Of a DNA stretch of 38,052 nucleotides, positions 28,084 to 36,446 are shown piece by piece. Source of the stretch: Methanobacteriaceae archaeon (GTDB lineage Archaea; Methanobacteriota; Methanobacteria; Methanobacteriales; Methanobacteriaceae). How positions within the stretch are numbered: the stretch's first letter is position 1; each line of letters opens with the position of its first letter. The stretch is taken from positions 1-38,052 of the forward strand of contig JAHKLT010000072.1 in assembly GCA_020854915.1 (NCBI GenBank), written 5' to 3'. The translations under genes were made by a program, and so were the position numbers. The notes under the pieces were generated by a model. The model searched no databases and was not told the DNA's origin. It was given only the letters and a program-made list of their open reading frames with translations.

Positions 28084-28347
28084 ATGATTAATAATGCTGA
28101 AGATTTAAAAAATAAAGCTATTGACAACAAACCAGGTCTTAGAAAAGAATATGTTAATATCACAGTAGGTGATGAAGAATATGGATTTAGAATATCTGGT
28201 ATTGGTGAAAAAGCTGTAAAAATTGAAAAATTTATAAAATATGATGATATCATTGAAGCAGTAGAAAATGGAAATGATAATGGTTTAGAATCCATTATAA
28301 AAAAGATAATTGAAGAATACGAACCTCCTGCTCCTGAAGAAGAATAA
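28084..28347 (+). CDS. Small acidic protein between guaAA and guaAB (87 aa)
   Basis: I do not recognise the family. The protein is a compact mixed fold: [20 protein letters not shown] (about 20-39), then helices [10 protein letters not shown] and [31 protein letters not shown] before the ATG is a strong ribosome binding site. It lies 13 bases after guaAA and 13 bases before guaAB, so its transcript is part of the GMP synthetase operon. A role in assembly or ammonia transfer of the split enzyme is possible but unsupported. Confidence 0.75.
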   Translation: MINNAEDLKNKAIDNKPGLRKEYVNITVGDEEYGFRISGIGEKAVKIEKFIKYDDIIEAVENGNDNGLESIIKKIIEEYEPPAPEEE

Positions 28348-28360
28348 TTTGGTAGAAAAA

Positions 28361-29287
28361 ATGCTGAATCCAGAAGAATTTATTAAAGAAGCAATTACAA
28401 AAATCAAAGAGGAAATTGGGGATGAAAAAGCAGTTATAGCTTTATCCGGAGGAGTAGATAGTTCTGTATGTTCTGTTCTAGTTAAAGAAGCTATTGGTAA
28501 TAATTTAATAGCTATTTTTGTAAATCATGGTCTACTTCGTGAAGGAGAAGTTGAAGAAGTAATTAATACATTTAAAGATAAAATTAATTTTAAGTATGTT
28601 GATGCTTCAGATGAATTTTTAAATGCACTTGAAGGAGTAGAAGATCCTGAAGAAAAAAGAGAAATAATTGGAAAAATTTTTATTGATGTATTCCAAAGAG
28701 AAGCAGATAAAACCGATGCAAAATTTTTAGTTCAGGGTACAATAGCTCCAGACTGGATAGAAACTGAAGGAAAAATTAAATCCCACCACAATGTAAAATT
28801 ACCAAGTGGAATGATTTTAAATATAGTAGAGCCAGTTAGAGATTTATATAAGGACGAAGTTAGAGAAATAGGCTTGGAATTAGGTTTACCTGATTCAACA
28901 GTATACAGACAACCGTTTCCAGGACCAGGATTAGCTGTTAGAGTTATAGGTCCTTTAACCAAGGAAAATTTAAAAATTTGCAGACAAGCTAATAAAATTG
29001 TTTCTGATGAAATTGAAGAAGCTGGACTTAATAAAGATTTATGGCAATATTTTGCTGTTTTAACTGATACTAAAGTTACAGGTGTTAAAGGTGATCAACG
29101 TGATTTTGGATATCTTATTGTTTTAAGACTTGTCAGCTCAGTTGATGCAATGACGGCATACATTCCAGAATTACCATGGGAGATTATTAGAAAAATATCT
29201 AAAAGAATAAGTTCTGAAGTTTCTGAAGTTACACATGTTGCTTTATCTATAAGTGATAAACCTCCAAGCACAATTGAATTTGCATAG
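28361..29287 (+). CDS. guaAB: GMP synthase subunit B (ATP pyrophosphatase)
   Basis: 308 residues from ATG 28361 (GGTAGAAAAA before it); an upstream in-frame ATG at 28310 would overlap the small ORF and gives no family sequence. PP-loop [10 protein letters not shown] (near 25-34), the [12 protein letters not shown] region, and C-terminal dimerisation domain with [13 protein letters not shown] and GDQRDFGY, ending [11 protein letters not shown], the typical GMPS end. Adenylates XMP and takes ammonia from GuaAA. Confidence 0.96.
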   Translation: MLNPEEFIKEAITKIKEEIGDEKAVIALSGGVDSSVCSVLVKEAIGNNLIAIFVNHGLLREGEVEEVINTFKDKINFKYVDASDEFLNALEGVEDPEEKREIIGKIFIDVFQREADKTDAKFLVQGTIAPDWIETEGKIKSHHNVKLPSGMILNIVEPVRDLYKDEVREIGLELGLPDSTVYRQPFPGPGLAVRVIGPLTKENLKICRQANKIVSDEIEEAGLNKDLWQYFAVLTDTKVTGVKGDQRDFGYLIVLRLVSSVDAMTAYIPELPWEIIRKISKRISSEVSEVTHVALSISDKPPSTIEFA

Positions 29288-29289
29288 AC

Positions 29290-29946
29290 ATGACTAATAT
29301 GAATAATGAAACAAGAAAATGCCAATTTTGTGGTGAAAAAATTTCTCAAGAAGAATTAGAATGTAAAAATTGTTTTAATAAAATAGAAAACAAAAACCAA
29401 TTCTTATCTAAAAATCATGGTTCATATAATTATGTAATTGAAGAACTTGAAGAAGAAAAATATACTTCTTATAAAAAAAGATTTTCAAATTTTTTTCCTA
29501 TTAGAAGATTTTTTCTTTTAATAATTTTTACTTTCGGGCTTTATAAAATTTTTTGGTTTTATAAAAATTCAAAATTAGTTTTTAAAGAATTAAAAATTAA
29601 CAGTAATCCTCAAATTAGAACTATTCTTTTATTTATACCATTTATAAACATTTTTATTTATTATTTATATTTAAAAGATATACAAAACCTTCTAAAAGAA
29701 AATAATTTAGAAAATTTTTCTAATATATGGAATTTGATTTTTTATTTTTCTTTTCCTATATTAAATATTTGGTCAGTTTTAAATATTCAGGAACATTTAA
29801 ACGAATATTGGAGATATAAAACTCCTAATTTAGAAATTGAATTTAAATTTAAAACTATTGAAAAAATTGTAATGATTTTAATCCCACTAATTTTATTTGG
29901 ATTAATAATTTCAGGATTTTTATATATTTTAATAATTTTATTATGA
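29290..29946 (+). CDS. Zinc-ribbon membrane protein, DUF4234-like
   Basis: 218 residues. N-terminal zinc ribbon [18 protein letters not shown] (about 11-28), a soluble linker, then four hydrophobic segments, about residues 77-94, 115-132, 152-170 and 195-218. [20 protein letters not shown] resembles the DUF4234 core of small membrane proteins. The function is unknown. It lies 2 bases after guaAB and overlaps nreA by 4 bases (ATGA), so it is co-translated with that DNA-repair gene. I see no usable ribosome binding site; start 29290 or the ATG at 29299 are both possible. Confidence 0.75.
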   Translation: MTNMNNETRKCQFCGEKISQEELECKNCFNKIENKNQFLSKNHGSYNYVIEELEEEKYTSYKKRFSNFFPIRRFFLLIIFTFGLYKIFWFYKNSKLVFKELKINSNPQIRTILLFIPFINIFIYYLYLKDIQNLLKENNLENFSNIWNLIFYFSFPILNIWSVLNIQEHLNEYWRYKTPNLEIEFKFKTIEKIVMILIPLILFGLIISGFLYILIILL

Positions 29947-31121
29947 TAAAAACAAAGAATGCTTATTTAAAAAAATTAACAGATAAAATTCAGATGAAAT
30001 CTGTTAAAATAGGAAAAGATTTAGATGGAAGTACTCCCCCATCTGTTTTTATAGGTAGATGGAGTTATCCAAAAGTATATGCAGGTCCTATGATGGTTCC
30101 CGAAGTGGGAGATACTTCAATAATGGACACTCCAGAACTTTGGATTGATGAGAAAAAAACTCAAGAAGATATTATCAACTATCGTATGAATCTTGTAAGA
30201 GGAAAACAATTAATGAAAGTTGATGAGTTAGATAATCCTTTTATTGAAAAATTACAGGATATTTCTCTTGCATCAAAATCAATAGAGAGCGAAGCTACTT
30301 TTAAAAAAAGACCACAAGGATCATTATTAAGCGAAGATAGTACTCCTCACGGACCAAGTGGTTTAATTCAAAAATTTGATATAGATGCTGTTAAATGGGA
30401 CAAACAACTTGAAAAAACATTTTATGATACTGATTTAAAAGCTAGTGATGCAGTTATAAATTTACATCAAAAAGAAGTTCCATTTTCAGCTATGCAAAAA
30501 GCATTTTCTGTTGGAGCTATTGGAACTAAAGAAAGAAGAAAATTAGTGCCTACTAGATGGTCTATTACAGCATGCGATTCTTCACTTGCAAATATCCTAC
30601 TTAAAAAAGTTAGACAATACCCCATTTTAGATACACATAGAGTTTATGAATTTTCTAGTCTAAATAATTATTATGCTGTTATACTATTACCAACTGAATG
30701 GCAGTATGAATGGATGGAAGCATTTATAAAATTGATAGGTAAAGAAGAATTAATTTTCTCAGATTATGAAACAAATGAAGGTAAAAAAGAATATTCTTCT
30801 GTTGGAGGATGTTTTTATACTTGCAAAATGAGTGTTTTAGACAAATTGGCTGAAGAGAAAAAGCAAGCAGGAGTAATTGTTTTAAGAGAAGCATATTCTG
30901 GATATGTTCCACTTGGAGTTTTTAATGTACGAGAAAATATTAAATATGCTATGAATAACAAATATAAAGAGTTTGAAACCTTGAAAAATGCTGTAGAATA
31001 TGTTTCAACAAAATTAAAAATACCAATTCATAAATACATAAAACAAAGTGATTTACTTGATGAACTACTTCATCATAAACAAACAACATTAGATATCTAC
31101 TTTAAAAAAGGAAAAACATGA
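29943..31121 (+). CDS. nreA: DNA repair protein NreA
   Basis: 392 residues. [35 protein letters not shown] and [11 protein letters not shown] are NreA-family motifs, and [16 protein letters not shown] follows in the second half. Haloferax NreA is involved in mitomycin C damage repair and interacts with PCNA. The C-terminal QTTLDIYF (380-387) fits a PIP box. The Cys-rich zinc finger often present at the N-terminus is missing here: the protein begins [17 protein letters not shown]. The start overlaps the stop of the previous gene in ATGA, and its own stop overlaps the next start the same way. Confidence 0.9.
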   Translation: MIKTKNAYLKKLTDKIQMKSVKIGKDLDGSTPPSVFIGRWSYPKVYAGPMMVPEVGDTSIMDTPELWIDEKKTQEDIINYRMNLVRGKQLMKVDELDNPFIEKLQDISLASKSIESEATFKKRPQGSLLSEDSTPHGPSGLIQKFDIDAVKWDKQLEKTFYDTDLKASDAVINLHQKEVPFSAMQKAFSVGAIGTKERRKLVPTRWSITACDSSLANILLKKVRQYPILDTHRVYEFSSLNNYYAVILLPTEWQYEWMEAFIKLIGKEELIFSDYETNEGKKEYSSVGGCFYTCKMSVLDKLAEEKKQAGVIVLREAYSGYVPLGVFNVRENIKYAMNNKYKEFETLKNAVEYVSTKLKIPIHKYIKQSDLLDELLHHKQTTLDIYFKKGKT

Positions 31122-32077
31122 AATTATTTTTTAAAAAGCCATCATATGAAACACAAATGGTTAAATCAAAAATAGCTTTAGGTGAAAATATTTTTGATTT
31201 GTCACCTCAAATAATTGCAGAGGAAAAAATTAAAAATATAACAAAACATAGCTATTGTAATTTAACAAATAGTGGTAATGCTAGTATCTTTCTTGCACTT
31301 TCAGCTATTAATAATAAAATTATTATTCCAGATCAAGGAGGATGGAATGGATTCAAACAAATAGCTAATTTATTAAATAAAGAGGTTGAAATTCTTAAAA
31401 CAGATGATGGAATTATTAACTTAGATTATTTTAATGAATTAGATTTAGATAATAGTGCATTAATTACAACAAGTTTTGCAGGATATAGTGGTGAACAAGA
31501 TATTAAATCTATTTCAAAATATTGTAATGATAATAATATTTTATTAATTGAAGATGCATCTGGAGGAATATGTGATAATAAAAAGAAAATTGGAAATGGA
31601 AATTATTCCGATATAATAATTGCATCTACTGGTTCACCAAAAATGATTAATGTGGAAAACGGTGGTTTTATAAGCTATAATGATGAAAAATTAATAGAAA
31701 AATTTAAAATCCCCCTAAAAACATCAAAATGTGATCTTATTACAGCTGGAGGAATAGCTACTGAAATAAAACAAACCCCTAAAAATTTTAAAACCACAAC
31801 AAAAGCTTGTAAATATTTAAAAAATAATTTAGATAATGTTATTCACAAAGAAAAAAGAGGAATTAATGTTATTATAAAAACTAAAGATTCTAAAAAAATG
31901 ACTTTTAATCTTAGAAATGAATTTTTATTAGATAAAAAAAGTTTTTTTACTAAATGTCCTAATTATAATCGTGTAAAAAAGAAAGGAGTAGCTATTGAAA
32001 TTAAAAATCTAGATATTTCTTGTTTAAATAAAGAAAATTTAGATTTAATTATTGAAAAAATTAAATTATATCAATAG
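31118..32077 (+). CDS. DegT/DnrJ-like PLP-dependent aminotransferase homologue
   Basis: 319 residues; full DegT proteins are about 370. The fold is recognisable: [18 protein letters not shown] (PLP phosphate binding), IEDASGG (about 142-148) for the ED.A motif, and [19 protein letters not shown] with the likely Schiff-base Lys. The C-terminal small domain is short, so the enzyme may use an unusual partner or be inactive. In other archaea such enzymes make amino-sugars. It overlaps nreA by 4 bases (ATGA) and the convergent cgi121 by 7 bases. The link to nreA is unexplained. Confidence 0.7.
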   Translation: MKLFFKKPSYETQMVKSKIALGENIFDLSPQIIAEEKIKNITKHSYCNLTNSGNASIFLALSAINNKIIIPDQGGWNGFKQIANLLNKEVEILKTDDGIINLDYFNELDLDNSALITTSFAGYSGEQDIKSISKYCNDNNILLIEDASGGICDNKKKIGNGNYSDIIIASTGSPKMINVENGGFISYNDEKLIEKFKIPLKTSKCDLITAGGIATEIKQTPKNFKTTTKACKYLKNNLDNVIHKEKRGINVIIKTKDSKKMTFNLRNEFLLDKKSFFTKCPNYNRVKKKGVAIEIKNLDISCLNKENLDLIIEKIKLYQ

Positions 32078-32562
32078 TCAACATTAAGTTTTGTAATTTT
32101 ATCTATAATTATATCTTCAATGTCTATGATAGCTAATTCTTCATCAGATATATTATACTCATTCTTTAATTTTAAAATATTAGGAGATAAAACATCATCA
32201 TCTCGTGAAAAATTATTATTTAATGCATTAAGTATTTCATTAGAACAGTTTGAAATTATAACACATAAATTCATTTTTCCATTTTTCAAACCAAGAATAT
32301 CAAATGCTTTAGAAATTTGTCTTTGAGCAGATAATCTTAAAATAATTTCAACAGATAAATCATTAGCTATATTTTCACTTCTTTTAAAAGAATTAATAGC
32401 TTGAAAAACACCATGTCTAATATGTTTTTTACCAGCAATGAAATCAGCATCAATTAGTTGAATTAAACAATCATGATCTTTATTTAAATCCTTAATATAT
32501 TTTAAAGTTTCTTCAATATTGTTAATTTCTCCAGTGAAACCATAAATTTTAAGACCATCCAT
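32071..32562 (-). CDS. cgi121: KEOPS complex subunit Cgi121
   Basis: 163 residues from ATG 32562, the start matched by MDGLKIYGFTG against the family start (IxxxGxxG). GTGAT lies nine bases before it. A TTG at 32586 gives 8 more residues inside cimA. The core IQLIDADFIAGKKHIRHGVFQAINSF and EIILRLSAQRQISKAFDILGLKNG is typical of Cgi121, which binds tRNA and PRPK/Bud32 in the KEOPS t6A machinery. It follows cimA directly and is convergent with the DegT-like gene, overlapping it by 7 bases. Confidence 0.88.
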   Translation of the reverse strand: MDGLKIYGFTGEINNIEETLKYIKDLNKDHDCLIQLIDADFIAGKKHIRHGVFQAINSFKRSENIANDLSVEIILRLSAQRQISKAFDILGLKNGKMNLCVIISNCSNEILNALNNNFSRDDDVLSPNILKLKNEYNISDEELAIIDIEDIIIDKITKLNVDY

Positions 32563-32578
32563 ATTCAAAATATCACAG

Positions 32579-34051
32579 CTATTCAATTAACCTATTTATC
32601 CCACTAATATATGCTTCAACACTAGCATTAATAATATCTGGTCTAGTACTTCTAGCAGATAAAACTTTATCACCTTTTTTAAGTTTTACAATAACATCAA
32701 TTATTGCATCAGTACCACCAGTAATAGCATCTACGTGATATTCAACAAATTCAATACCTTCGAATTCGGAAATTCCTTTATTTACCGCATTAATAGCTGC
32801 ATCAACAGGACCTATACCTACATCTGCTTCAACAATTTCTTTACCATCAATATCCAATTTAACTGAAGCTGTAGGCATGACTGAATTTCCAGAAACGATA
32901 TTTAAATCAACAAGCTTTATTCTTTTCTCATAATCAATATTCAATACATTATCAGCAATAGCTTGAAGATCAACATCACTAACTGTTTTTCCCATATCTG
33001 CTAATGATTTAACATCTTTAAAAATTTCTTTTAATTGCTCATCATTTACTGTTATACCTAACTCTAGCAATTTGCTATTTAATCCTTTTGTTCCAACATG
33101 TTTCCCAACAATAAATTTACGTTTGTGACCAACAAGTTCAGGAGTCATAGGTTCATATGTTTCAGCATTTTTAATAACACCATCGGAATGAATACCTGAT
33201 TCGTGAGCAAATGCATTTTCACCTACAACTGCCTTATTAGGCTGAAGATATACTCCAGTCAATCTTGCTGCAAGTTTAGAAGCAGAATACAATTCATCCA
33301 TTTTAATATCAGTTTCAAATTCATCAGCAAATAATATTTTTATTGAAGAAACAAGTTCTTCAAATGAAGCATTACCTGCTCGCTCACCAATACCATTAAT
33401 GGTAGAATGAAATTCTTTTGCTCCCCCTTTAAGAGCAGCAATAGTATTAGCTACAGCTAGTCCAAAATCATTATGACAATGAACACTAATTGGGGCATTT
33501 AATTTACTAAGTCTTGAGAATATGTCATAGGAGATACTGGGGCTTAAAACACCTACAGTATCACAAAAACATATCCTATCTGCACCAGTTTCTATACCTA
33601 CAGAAAAAACTTTCTCTAAAAAATCTAAATCAGATCTTGAAGCATCTTCTGCAGATAATTCCACACCTAAACCATGATCCTTACAATAATCAATAGCATT
33701 ATTAGATAAATCCAGAAGTTTTTCCCTAGTTGTTTTTAACTTCTCATTAATATGTAAATCAGAAGTAGGAACTACTAAATTAACATCATCAACATCACAA
33801 TATAAACAATAATCAATATCTTTAAAAATTGGACGTGAAAAACTTAAAATTCTTGCATTAAAACCTTGAGCAGAAATATTTTTAATAGCTTCTCTTTCAC
33901 CTGCAGAAGTTACAGCTGATCCTGCTTCAATGAAATTAACTCCAATTTCATCTAATTTAGAAGCTATTCTTAATTTTTCATTTCCCGTTAAAGAAACACC
34001 AGGAGTTTGTTCTCCATCTCTTAAAGTAGTATCCAACACTTTTATTTTCAT
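32579..34051 (-). CDS. cimA: (R)-citramalate synthase (CimA)
   Basis: 490 residues. TTLRDGEQTPGVSLT at the N-terminus, SAEDASRSD, HCHNDFGLAVAN and FAHESGIHSDG are HMGL-like/LeuA-family motifs; VVSGN..PTASVKLD at the regulatory C-terminus is closest, from memory, to Methanocaldococcus CimA (491 aa). CimA condenses pyruvate with acetyl-CoA to citramalate, the first step of the pyruvate route to isoleucine. LeuA or a homocitrate synthase cannot be excluded. GTGTGAT precedes the ATG. Its end overlaps the possible TTG start of cgi121. Confidence 0.82.
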   Translation of the reverse strand: MKIKVLDTTLRDGEQTPGVSLTGNEKLRIASKLDEIGVNFIEAGSAVTSAGEREAIKNISAQGFNARILSFSRPIFKDIDYCLYCDVDDVNLVVPTSDLHINEKLKTTREKLLDLSNNAIDYCKDHGLGVELSAEDASRSDLDFLEKVFSVGIETGADRICFCDTVGVLSPSISYDIFSRLSKLNAPISVHCHNDFGLAVANTIAALKGGAKEFHSTINGIGERAGNASFEELVSSIKILFADEFETDIKMDELYSASKLAARLTGVYLQPNKAVVGENAFAHESGIHSDGVIKNAETYEPMTPELVGHKRKFIVGKHVGTKGLNSKLLELGITVNDEQLKEIFKDVKSLADMGKTVSDVDLQAIADNVLNIDYEKRIKLVDLNIVSGNSVMPTASVKLDIDGKEIVEADVGIGPVDAAINAVNKGISEFEGIEFVEYHVDAITGGTDAIIDVIVKLKKGDKVLSARSTRPDIINASVEAYISGINRLIE

Positions 34052-34178
34052 AAAATCACACGTATTATTTATTATTATTACATTTAATATATAAAGCTTT
34101 TTATAAAATATAATTCAAAAATTAATAATTTATTTTAATAATAATCAAAATATTTGATGAAATCCGAATAAAATAATA

Positions 34179-35219
34179 TTATTCTTTAATTCTTATAACA
34201 GAAATAATTCTAGTTAGGCTTCTGTGCATTTTTATTTCATATTTTTCAACAAGTTCAAAACCAATTTTATCCAACATATTATTTAAATCTAGATAATGAG
34301 GACTTGCCATACACAAAAAAGCATTATGTTTCATGTTTTTATAAATAGACTCTAAAAATTGATAAAAAATTTTATCACTACTAATTCCCATAGTAGAAGT
34401 TGATATACCATAAGGAGGATCAGTAACAACTGCATCCACTTTTTCATACATTTTTAATTCCCTAACATCAACATGAAAAGTTTTATAATCAGAAATATCA
34501 CAATAATCTAAGTTTATACCTGTACCATTTTTCATTTTCCAATTAACATCAGAGCCTAAAACTTTAGAACCAATTAATCCAGCTTCAATTAAAATTCCAC
34601 CAGTACCACAAAAAGGATCTAATAAAAGCTGATTCTTTTTAATTCTAGATAAATTTACCATACAACGAGCTAATTTTGGACTCATAGAACCTGGATAAAA
34701 AAATGGTCTTTTATGAGGCTTCATATCCTGAAAATGTTTCTTATTTAATTTGAATTTTTCAATAGCTATAAAAACATCATTTTCAAAAACAAGCACCCTA
34801 ATAAGTGATGAAGGATTCTCAAGTTTGACTTTAATATTATCTTTATTAAATGAATTTAAAATTAAATAACCAATATCCTTTTCATAAGAAACTGTATCAA
34901 TCCCACTATTAAATCTTTTAACCCTAACAGCAAAATTCTCATCAATATATTGATTCCAATCTATATTCAATATATCTTTTTTAAAGTTATTAATATCTGA
35001 TTTAATAATTATTTCATCAATTTCATGCGTATATGCAAGTCTTTCAACTAAACTTTTATAATTATCGTAAAAATCTTCATTATCCAAAAAATCAAGCAAA
35101 ACTAATCCACTACATATTTTATTTACATTAGCTGGAATATTTTCACATTCCAAAACTGCATTAAGTTCTGCAATCGGCAATTTATCATGTTCTTGAGATT
35201 GTATTAATAATAATTCCAT
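34179..35219 (-). CDS. tRNA (guanine(10)-N2)-dimethyltransferase (Trm-G10)
   Basis: 346 residues. N-terminal THUMP/NFLD-like domain (about 1-165) for tRNA binding and C-terminal SAM methyltransferase: LLDPFCGTGGILIEAG (about 196-211) and the catalytic DPPY (267-270). The HRSLTRIISVIR end is typical. Makes m2G/m2,2G at position 10 of tRNAs in archaea. 346 residues is full length. AAGGTAAGGA precedes the ATG. Confidence 0.9.
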   Translation of the reverse strand: MELLLIQSQEHDKLPIAELNAVLECENIPANVNKICSGLVLLDFLDNEDFYDNYKSLVERLAYTHEIDEIIIKSDINNFKKDILNIDWNQYIDENFAVRVKRFNSGIDTVSYEKDIGYLILNSFNKDNIKVKLENPSSLIRVLVFENDVFIAIEKFKLNKKHFQDMKPHKRPFFYPGSMSPKLARCMVNLSRIKKNQLLLDPFCGTGGILIEAGLIGSKVLGSDVNWKMKNGTGINLDYCDISDYKTFHVDVRELKMYEKVDAVVTDPPYGISTSTMGISSDKIFYQFLESIYKNMKHNAFLCMASPHYLDLNNMLDKIGFELVEKYEIKMHRSLTRIISVIRIKE

Positions 35220-35255
35220 TAAATATTCCTTACCTTGTGTTTAATATAATTTAAT

Positions 35256-36305
35256 CTATCTTTTAAATTTTTTAGAATGTTTTGTTAAAATATTTTCATC
35301 ATTTGATAATTTTTTAGAATTATTATTATCTTCATTTTCTTCTTGATTAGGATAATTTTCTTTAATATTCTCATCAGAAAAATTCTGAATGTCCTTATTA
35401 TATTCAAAATTATTCTTATTTTGCCTTGGAACTTGGTTTTGGTAATATTTATTTTCATTTGGATAAAAACGTTTATTATTATCTAAATTATCCATATCTC
35501 GATATATCCTATTGTCAAAATCATCATCATAGTCTAAATCATTATTATAATCAGGATTTTTATTTATATTCTTTTCATGCTGATTTTTTCTATAAAATTC
35601 TTCTTGAAAATTATCTTCAGGATAATAATCATCTCTATTGTAATTATCATTAGGATAATATTCACCATTTTCATATGGTGGAAAATCCTCTCTAAAGTTT
35701 AATGAATTATCAGAAATATATTGTTCATCCATACGTTCATCATTATAATTTTTAAGATTAGAATAATTTTCTCTAGAAAATCTAACATGATTTAAATTAT
35801 TAAATATTACCTTTTCAATATTATCAGGATTTGAAATATTTTTTAATAAAATATTATTATTATCATATGCACTATATGCTGATATAGAACCTACAGAAAA
35901 GATTCTACCAAAAATACTTTGTGAAGAACTTACATCTTGAATACTACTATAAGGCATATAATTTTTTTTAGTTAAGAATAGACCTTTTTTTGTAATAATT
36001 CTTTGATTAGATAAAATATATTCTGTTGAATACCATGAAATTATTTGCCAAATAATATAAAATATTAAAACTAAAGCTACAACAACAATAGCTATTACAA
36101 CATAACTTGTTAAAGGTAAATTAATACGACTAATCAAATATACTTGTAAATCAGCAATAAATTTAATAATCGGAGAAGTAGAACCTAACAATAAAGCTAA
36201 TAATATAAAAGCAAAAATAGCTTTTTTTGCAGAAAAAAAGAAATTTGGTTTTACTTTATATATAATTTTTTCATTAGGTATTTTATTATCCTTATTAAAA
36301 AACAT
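35256..36305 (-). CDS. PH-domain membrane protein with Asn/Asp/Tyr-rich tail
   Basis: 349 residues. Two membrane segments (about 29-46 and 66-87) lie before a bacterial-type PH (YdbS/bPH2-like) domain, STEYILSNQRIITKKGLFLTKKNYMPYSSIQDVS (starting about 92). The PH fold continues to about 165. The rest (about 180-349) is low-complexity, N/D/E/Y-rich (ENYPNQEENEDNNNSKK). The tail contains repeated acidic N-rich clusters and is probably disordered and cytoplasmic. Its function is unknown; such proteins often take part in membrane or envelope stress. Confidence 0.75.
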   Translation of the reverse strand: MFFNKDNKIPNEKIIYKVKPNFFFSAKKAIFAFILLALLLGSTSPIIKFIADLQVYLISRINLPLTSYVVIAIVVVALVLIFYIIWQIISWYSTEYILSNQRIITKKGLFLTKKNYMPYSSIQDVSSSQSIFGRIFSVGSISAYSAYDNNNILLKNISNPDNIEKVIFNNLNHVRFSRENYSNLKNYNDERMDEQYISDNSLNFREDFPPYENGEYYPNDNYNRDDYYPEDNFQEEFYRKNQHEKNINKNPDYNNDLDYDDDFDNRIYRDMDNLDNNKRFYPNENKYYQNQVPRQNKNNFEYNKDIQNFSDENIKENYPNQEENEDNNNSKKLSNDENILTKHSKKFKR

Positions 36306-36362
36306 GATAATAATTATATCAAATGTTTCTAATAAATTTTTTGTTAAAATAAGTTAATAATT

Positions 36363-36370
36363 AAAAAAAA
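36363..36370 (-). terminator. U-run after C/D sRNA
   Basis: On the minus strand the outer stem of the sRNA is followed at once by a U8 run, the arrangement of an intrinsic-like terminator. It probably sets the 3' end of the PAN-sRNA transcript. Confidence 0.5.
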
Positions 36371-36440
36371 TATTAAGCCTCAGTTCGCCCATCATTCATC
36401 ACATATCAGAGCTCATAGGGTTCATCATTGGCTTAATATT
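36369..36440 (-). ncRNA. C/D box sRNA guiding 2'-O-methylation
   Basis: On the minus strand, in order: outer stem AATATTAAGCC (36440-36430); box C ATGATGA (36428-36422); 12-nt guide ACCCTATGAGCT; box D' CTGA (36409-36406); spacer TAT; box C' GTGATGA (36402-36396); 12-nt guide ATGATGGGCGAA; box D CTGA (36383-36380); stem GGCTTAATATT (36379-36369), which is perfectly complementary to the first. All four boxes fit archaeal consensus and both guides have the standard 12-nt length. By the D+5 rule, the guide before box D would pair with UUCGCCCAUUA, which I recall in archaeal 23S helix 92. The gene starts 6 bases after the PAN stop codon, so it may be processed from that mRNA. Confidence 0.93.
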
Positions 36441-36446
36441 AAAAAG

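Noticed and set aside
34140-34178. Possible second C/D sRNA (TTTGATGA near 34152)
   Set aside because: The box C lacks the purine start, and no D, D' or C' box follows at the right distance.
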